NCBI GenBank assembly: GCA_031548645.1
Contig: JAVBQX010000051.1
Coordinates: 1-37,211 of the forward strand
Source of the DNA: WRMR01 sp031548645
GTDB taxonomy: Bacteria > Planctomycetota > Planctomycetia > Pirellulales > Thermoguttaceae
Direction of reading: 5' to 3'
DNA length: 37,211 nt
Part shown: positions 33,430 through 37,211 of the stretch, piece after piece
Numbering within the stretch: position 1 is the stretch's first letter
Layout: every line of letters starts with the position of its first letter
Translations under genes and position numbers: made by a program
Notes under the pieces: generated by a model
Seen by the model: the letters and a program-made list of their open reading frames with translations, nothing else
Database searches by the model: none
Told to the model about the DNA's origin: nothing

Positions 33430-35151
33430 ATGGCGAAGACACCCGAAAACGGCATCGACGAAAACGCGTCCGCGGACGCACCGGAGAAGCGGCTCAATTT
33501 CATCGAGCAGATCATCGAAGACGACAACAGAACCGGGAAGTTCGAAAACCGGGTCCACACGCGATTCCCCCCGGAGCCGAACGGTTATCTGCACATCGGG
33601 CACGCGAAGTCGATCTGCCTCAATTCGGGCATCGCGAAGAACTATCGCGGCACCTTCAACCTCCGTTTCGACGACACGAACCCGACGAAAGAGGAAACCG
33701 AATACGTCGAGTCGATCATCGAAGACGTCGAGTGGCTGACCGGCATGAAACAGGACCGCATCTTTTTCGCCTCCGATTATTTCGGGCAATTTTACGATGA
33801 CGCCGTCGATTTGATCAAAAAAGGGAAAGCCTATGTCTGCGACCTGACCGGCGAGCAGATTCGCGAAACACGCGGCACGCCGACCGTTCCCGGCACCGAA
33901 AGCCCGTACCGCGACCGGAGCGTCGAGGAAAATCTCGACCTGTTCGCGCGGATGAAAGCCGGCGAATTCCCCGACGGCTCGAAAACGCTGCGGGCGAAAA
34001 TCGACATGGCCTCGCCGAACTTCAACATGCGCGACCCGGTCATGTACCGCATCGTACATGCCGAACATCACCGCACCGGCGACGCATGGTGCCTGTACCC
34101 CATGTACGATTGGGCGCACGGCCTCGAAGATTCGATCGAACGGATCACACATTCGATCTGCACGTTGGAATTCGAACATCACCGCCCGCTGTACGACTGG
34201 TTCCTCGACCAGCTCGGCGTTTACCATCCGCAGCAGATCGAATTCGCCCGGCTCGGGCTCAATTACACCGTGATGAGCAAGCGGAAACTGTTGCAGCTGG
34301 TCAAGGAAAATTACGTGGGCGGCTGGGACGACCCGCGCATGCCGACGATTTGCGGGCTGCGCCGCCGCGGTTATACGCCGGAATCAATCCGCGAATTCTG
34401 CCGCCGGATCGGCGTGGCCAAATTCAATAGCACGATCGACGTCGTGCAACTGGAAAACGCGCTGCGCGACGAACTCAACAAAACGGCGCAGCGTCGCATG
34501 GCGGTGATCCGGCCGCTCAAGGTGGTCGTCACCAACTACCCCGAAGGGCAAACCGAGATGCTCGACGCGGTCAACAACCCGGAAAACGAGGCCGACGGAA
34601 CGCGGCAGGTGCCGTTTTCAAAGGTCATTTACATTGAGCGGGACGATTTTTTCGAAGAGGCGCCGAAAAAGTATTTCCGGCTCGCGCCCGGCAAGGAGGT
34701 GCGGCTGCGTTACGCCTATTACGTGACCTGCACCGATTTCGTCAAGGACGCGGCCGGCGATGTCGTCGAAGTGCATTGCACCTACGACCCGGCGACTCGC
34801 GGCGGTTCGTCGCCCGACGGCCGCAAAGTGCAGGGCACCATCCATTGGGTTTCGGCCGAACACGCGCTCGACGCCGAGGTGCGGCTTTACGACCGGCTTT
34901 TCACGAAGGAAAACCCGGACGATCCGAGCGACCCGGTCGATTTCAAAACGTATTTGAACCCCGACTCGCTTGAAATCGTCACCGGCTGCAAGCTCGAACC
35001 GTCGCTGCGCGGCGCGACGACCGGCGACCGTTATCAATTCGAGCGGATCGGTTATTTTTGCGTCGATTCCCGCGATTCGTCCCCCGACCGCCCGGTCTTC
35101 AACCGCGCCGTTTCGCTCCGCGATTCGTGGGCCAAGCAGGCCGGGAAGTAG
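33430..35151 (+). CDS. glnS: Glutamine--tRNA ligase
   Basis: 573 residues, normal for bacterial GlnRS. The class I signature is RFPPEPNGYLHIGHAKSICLN (HIGH motif), FDDTNPTKEETEYV follows, and the KMSKS equivalent is VMSKRKL. The C-terminal approximately 230 residues form the two beta-barrel anticodon-binding domain (PFSKVIYIERDDFFEEAPKK). GlnRS rather than GluRS is supported by the PPEPNGYLHIGHAK form and this beta-barrel C-terminus. It charges tRNA-Gln directly in the cytosol; together with AsnRS this means amide aminoacyl-tRNAs need not be made by transamidation. GGAG lies six bases before the ATG. Confidence 0.97.
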   Translation: MAKTPENGIDENASADAPEKRLNFIEQIIEDDNRTGKFENRVHTRFPPEPNGYLHIGHAKSICLNSGIAKNYRGTFNLRFDDTNPTKEETEYVESIIEDVEWLTGMKQDRIFFASDYFGQFYDDAVDLIKKGKAYVCDLTGEQIRETRGTPTVPGTESPYRDRSVEENLDLFARMKAGEFPDGSKTLRAKIDMASPNFNMRDPVMYRIVHAEHHRTGDAWCLYPMYDWAHGLEDSIERITHSICTLEFEHHRPLYDWFLDQLGVYHPQQIEFARLGLNYTVMSKRKLLQLVKENYVGGWDDPRMPTICGLRRRGYTPESIREFCRRIGVAKFNSTIDVVQLENALRDELNKTAQRRMAVIRPLKVVVTNYPEGQTEMLDAVNNPENEADGTRQVPFSKVIYIERDDFFEEAPKKYFRLAPGKEVRLRYAYYVTCTDFVKDAAGDVVEVHCTYDPATRGGSSPDGRKVQGTIHWVSAEHALDAEVRLYDRLFTKENPDDPSDPVDFKTYLNPDSLEIVTGCKLEPSLRGATTGDRYQFERIGYFCVDSRDSSPDRPVFNRAVSLRDSWAKQAGK

Positions 35152-35167
35152 TGTGGAGTGTGGAGCT

Positions 35168-35239
35168 CTTAGCCGCCGGGCTTGCCCGGCGCGAAACATT
35201 GCAATCCCCGACAGGTAGGGCGGTCACGCCGTGACCGCC
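35168..35239. repeat. Family-2 and family-1 palindromes after glnS
   Basis: Family 2 in minus orientation at about 35168-35192 (CGCCGGGC-AA-GCCCGGCG, then GCTAA), and family 1 at 35214-35239 (GGTAG, then GGCGGTCACG/CGTGACCGCC at 35219-35239). They lie between glnS and the ankyrin gene; neither has a T-run, so they are not classical terminators. Confidence 0.7.
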
Positions 35240-35318
35240 GCGGATTGCGTGAACGTCATCACGTTTTTAAGATTTGCACCGTACCAGGGGTGATTACACC
35301 GCGTTGGGAGAATCGAAA

Positions 35319-35921
35319 ATGGCCTTGAAAAAGATCAGCTATAAAAAATTACGGGAAGTCGTCAGTGAAGCCTATAAAAAAATTTATAAGGGAGATTTTT
35401 CTCATATCATCGAAATTCTCAATAAACACAAAATGGACCTTCAAACGGTCGATCCCGAAGGCTGTACATTCCTTTGGGCTGTTGGAACTGGCTTGAATAT
35501 CTTGAACCCTCCGAAAGAAAACAGGAACATCATTGCTTGTATGCAATTTCTGATCAATCACGGGGCTGATGTCAATCATAAGATAAATGATGGTTGTACG
35601 GCGTTGTTTCTCGTCGCAGGCAACGGTCGCAGCAATCCCGAGGCTGTCGAAATGTTGATACGGAACGGTGCGGATGTCCATTGTCAGGATAATGACGGCA
35701 GTGTGGCGTTGGTGAGAGCGATTGCGGGTTTTGAGGACAACAAGCCTGAAGCGTTTACACCCCTGTTGAAAGCGGGCGCCGATCCGTACCACAAATTAAA
35801 TAGGAAGCTATTTGGTTGTGACTCACCAATGGAAATGGTGGAACGAAATGAAAGTGAGAGACAAACACAACTCAAGGCCGCTTTTCAAGAAGCCGTGAAA
35901 AAGTATTACAAGAAAAAATGA
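35319..35921 (+). CDS. Ankyrin-repeat protein, cytosolic
   Basis: 200 residues from the ATG at 35319, with GGGAG eight bases upstream; an upstream in-frame ATG at 35274 has no such signal. The N-terminal 30 residues are basic and helical. Two clear ankyrin repeats are visible: IIACMQFLINHGADVNHKINDGCTALFLVA and EAVEMLIRNGADVHCQDNDGSVALVRAI, with weaker ones before (IIEILNKHKMDLQTVDPEGCTFLWAV) and after (EAFTPLLKAGADPYHK). It ends in a lysine-rich tail. Ankyrin repeats bind proteins; partner unknown, no enzyme domain. The gene is clearly lower in GC than glnS and the ATPase beside it and lies next to a fold-back element, suggesting acquisition. Confidence 0.88.
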   Translation: MALKKISYKKLREVVSEAYKKIYKGDFSHIIEILNKHKMDLQTVDPEGCTFLWAVGTGLNILNPPKENRNIIACMQFLINHGADVNHKINDGCTALFLVAGNGRSNPEAVEMLIRNGADVHCQDNDGSVALVRAIAGFEDNKPEAFTPLLKAGADPYHKLNRKLFGCDSPMEMVERNESERQTQLKAAFQEAVKKYYKKK

Positions 35922-36010
35922 ACCGAAGCCCGAAGCGTAAGCGAGGGACGAAATCACGTTCGGTTCGGAACCATATTTTTCCCACGACCTCAGGGTCTGG
36001 CAGTTTTTCC

Positions 36011-36196
36011 AAAACCTCATTTTCACCTTATTTCCAAAAACAAAACAACCTCAGTAGCACGAGTCGCGCAATAAACACAACCTCATTTACCTTATTTTTT
36101 GATGGGTATGAAATGAGGTAAATAAGGTGGGATTGTTTTTGGATATGTTGCTACTGAGGTTGTTTCGTCAAAAAAATGAGGTGAAAATGAGGTTTT
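36011..36196. mobile_element. 186-bp fold-back element (MITE-like) with nested inverted repeats
   Basis: Perfect 18-bp ends, AAAACCTCATTTTCACCT at 36011-36028 and its reverse complement at 36179-36196. Inside them is a perfect 17-bp pair, AAACAACCTCAGTAGCA at 36043-36059 and its complement at 36149-36165. Inside again is an imperfect 17-bp pair, 36081-36097 with 36111-36127 (15 Watson-Crick pairs, one wobble, one mismatch). TCCAAAAACAA at 36033-36043 also has a complement at 36133-36143. There is no coding capacity and no obvious target duplication. It could equally be a large structured RNA. Confidence 0.6.
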
Positions 36197-36252
36197 TTCA
36201 ATTTCGCATTTTCCCTAAAATGACGAAGGCCAATTCGATAACTTTATAGTAA

Positions 36253-36273
36253 AGCGGTCACGGCGTGACCGCC
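36253..36273. repeat. Palindromic intergenic repeat, family 1
   Basis: GCGGTCACG/CGTGACCGC palindrome followed by CCTAC, the reverse-oriented form of the family-1 end, located 50 bases before the ATPase start. Confidence 0.75.
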
Positions 36274-36322
36274 CTACATTTTCGCAAAAAAAAATAAATA
36301 CAACAATAGAAAGATAACGTCA

Positions 36323-37211
36323 ATGGCTGAACGTTCCGTAACGATCGGCGAGGTGGAAATTGGACTGAAACAGGGGCTGGACGACCGGCAGGTGGACCGG
36401 CAGCGGGAGGCCTTCGGCAGGAACGAACTGACGCCGCCGCGTCGCGAGGCGTGGTGGCGGCAGCTTTTGGAAAAATTCGACGACCCGACGATCAAGATTC
36501 TGCTCATCGCGGCCTTCGTTTCCCTGGCGATGGTTTTTCTTGAAAAGCACGTGCTCAAACATCCCGAGGCAAGTTACATCGATTCGATCGGCATCTTCAT
36601 CGCCGTGCTCCTGGCCACGCTCGTCGGCTATTTCAGCGAACGAAAAAGCGCGAAGGAATTCGAACTGCTCAACAAGGTCAAGGAGGACATCCCGGTCATC
36701 GTCGTGCGCACCGGCGAAGTCAACGAAATTCACATCGGCGAACTCGTCGTCGGGGACGTCGTCAAACTCGAACCGGGCGACAAGGTGCCGGCCGACGGCG
36801 TGCTGCTCGACTGTTTGGGCCTTTACATCGACCAGTCGCTGCTGACCGGCGAGTCGATGCCCGTCTCGAAGCGGGCCTGGCAGGGCGAAGGCGAATTGCG
36901 TTCGCTGATCCGCGACGCCCAGGTCGACGAAACGATGCTCGTCGCGCGCGGCACGATGATCGGCGACGGACACGGAACTTTCGTCGTCACCGAGGTGGGC
37001 GACGCGACCAAGCTGGGCCAGATCGCCGAATCGCTCGCCGACACCGCCGGGGCCGACCCCGAAACGCCGTTGCAGCAGAAACTCTCCGTGCTGGCCAAGC
37101 AGATCAGCGTGATCGGCATCACGGCCGCGATGATCATTTTCGCCGTCATGTCCGGCGTCGCCTACGTCGTGTCCGACCTGCCGGAACATCTCTGGGAAGA
37201 ACATTTCGCCC
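36323..37211 (+). CDS. Calcium-type P-type ATPase, N-terminal part
   Basis: The frame from the ATG at 36323 stays open to the right edge (about 296 residues). AGAAAG lies upstream. The start has the cation-ATPase N-terminal domain (REAFGRNELTPPRR), followed by two membrane helices (IKILLIAAFVSLAMVFL and IGIFIAVLLATLVGYF). The actuator domain follows with LVVGDVVKLEPGDKVPADGVL and the dephosphorylation motif TGES, then TMIGDGHGTFVVTEVGDATKLGQIA and a third helix. The pattern is that of type II (Ca2+-translocating) P-type ATPases of the inner membrane. The phosphorylation site (DKTGT) and ion-binding helices lie beyond the window, so ion specificity is not proven. Confidence 0.93.
   Translation, partial: MAERSVTIGEVEIGLKQGLDDRQVDRQREAFGRNELTPPRREAWWRQLLEKFDDPTIKILLIAAFVSLAMVFLEKHVLKHPEASYIDSIGIFIAVLLATLVGYFSERKSAKEFELLNKVKEDIPVIVVRTGEVNEIHIGELVVGDVVKLEPGDKVPADGVLLDCLGLYIDQSLLTGESMPVSKRAWQGEGELRSLIRDAQVDETMLVARGTMIGDGHGTFVVTEVGDATKLGQIAESLADTAGADPETPLQQKLSVLAKQISVIGITAAMIIFAVMSGVAYVVSDLPEHLWEEHFA

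Larger units (their letters stand above)
35922..36322. other. AT-rich intergenic region with repeats
   Basis: About 400 bases without a supported gene. It contains the planctomycete-type repeat GCCCGAAGCGTAAGCGAGGG at 35928-35947, the fold-back element at 36011-36196, and a family-1 palindrome at 36253-36273. A 67-codon frame starting NRSPKRKRG is the translation of the first repeat, not a gene. Confidence 0.75.

Noticed and set aside
32788..34227. 479-codon minus-strand frame
   Set aside because: Runs opposite both the fasciclin gene and glnS and across their promoter.
35175..35190. Hairpin after glnS as a terminator
   Set aside because: No T-run follows on the plus strand; the loop and flank identify it as a family-2 repeat.
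35918..36121. 67-codon frame starting MNRSPKRKRG
   Set aside because: It translates an intergenic repeat and then the fold-back element; no coding evidence.
36320..37204. 294-codon minus-strand frame
   Set aside because: Mirror of the P-type ATPase, which shows the TGES motif and membrane helices on the plus strand.

Overview
The window looks like a chromosomal segment of a planctomycete, probably an uncultured host-associated or anaerobic one. The evidence is a DUF1559 pseudopilin-like protein, a DUF1570 putative peptidase, secreted glycosidases next to sodium:solute symporters, a gene tail carrying the intergenic 'SPKRKRG' repeat that I recall from planctomycete genomes, and bacterial AsnRS and GlnRS. 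No tRNA, rRNA, CRISPR array, phage gene or transposase gene was recognised.

Region 1 (1-18071, all minus strand) is a run of eleven genes read right to left with mostly short gaps: PIG-L deacetylase, DegT-type aminotransferase, sodium:solute symporter, a fused UroD-type methyltransferase/corrinoid protein, neutral-ceramidase-like protein, DUF1559 pseudopilin, small lipoprotein, GH84-like hexosaminidase, GH2 glycosidase, GH106-like rhamnosidase, and a second symporter cut by the left edge. A divergent regulator with a LacI-like sensor fused to an AraC DNA-binding domain (18416-19567) has a perfect sigma-70 consensus promoter. I read this as a glycan or glycoconjugate utilisation locus: secreted glycosidases release sugars, symporters import them, and cytosolic deacetylase, aminotransferase, amidase-like and B12-dependent methyltransferase enzymes process modified sugars. 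The substrate is unknown. The corrinoid methyltransferase and the pseudopilin/lipoprotein pair are the unusual parts.

Region 2 (19568-22719) holds a decayed discoidin (F5/8C)-like gene and a large secreted protein with an internal duplication of about 118 residues. Base composition changes from AT-richer to GC-richer around here, so this may be the edge of an acquired block.

Region 3 (22.9-35.2 kb) is more housekeeping in character: inositol-monophosphatase-family phosphatase, DUF1570 protein, xylose isomerase, secreted transglutaminase-like protein, a proline-rich secreted protein, biotin synthase, AsnRS, a fasciclin-domain protein and GlnRS. Its spacers carry two families of short palindromic repeats whose stems differ by compensating changes.

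Region 4 (35.2-37.2 kb) has a low-GC ankyrin-repeat gene, a 186-bp fold-back element with nested inverted repeats, and the start of a calcium-type P-type ATPase cut by the right edge.
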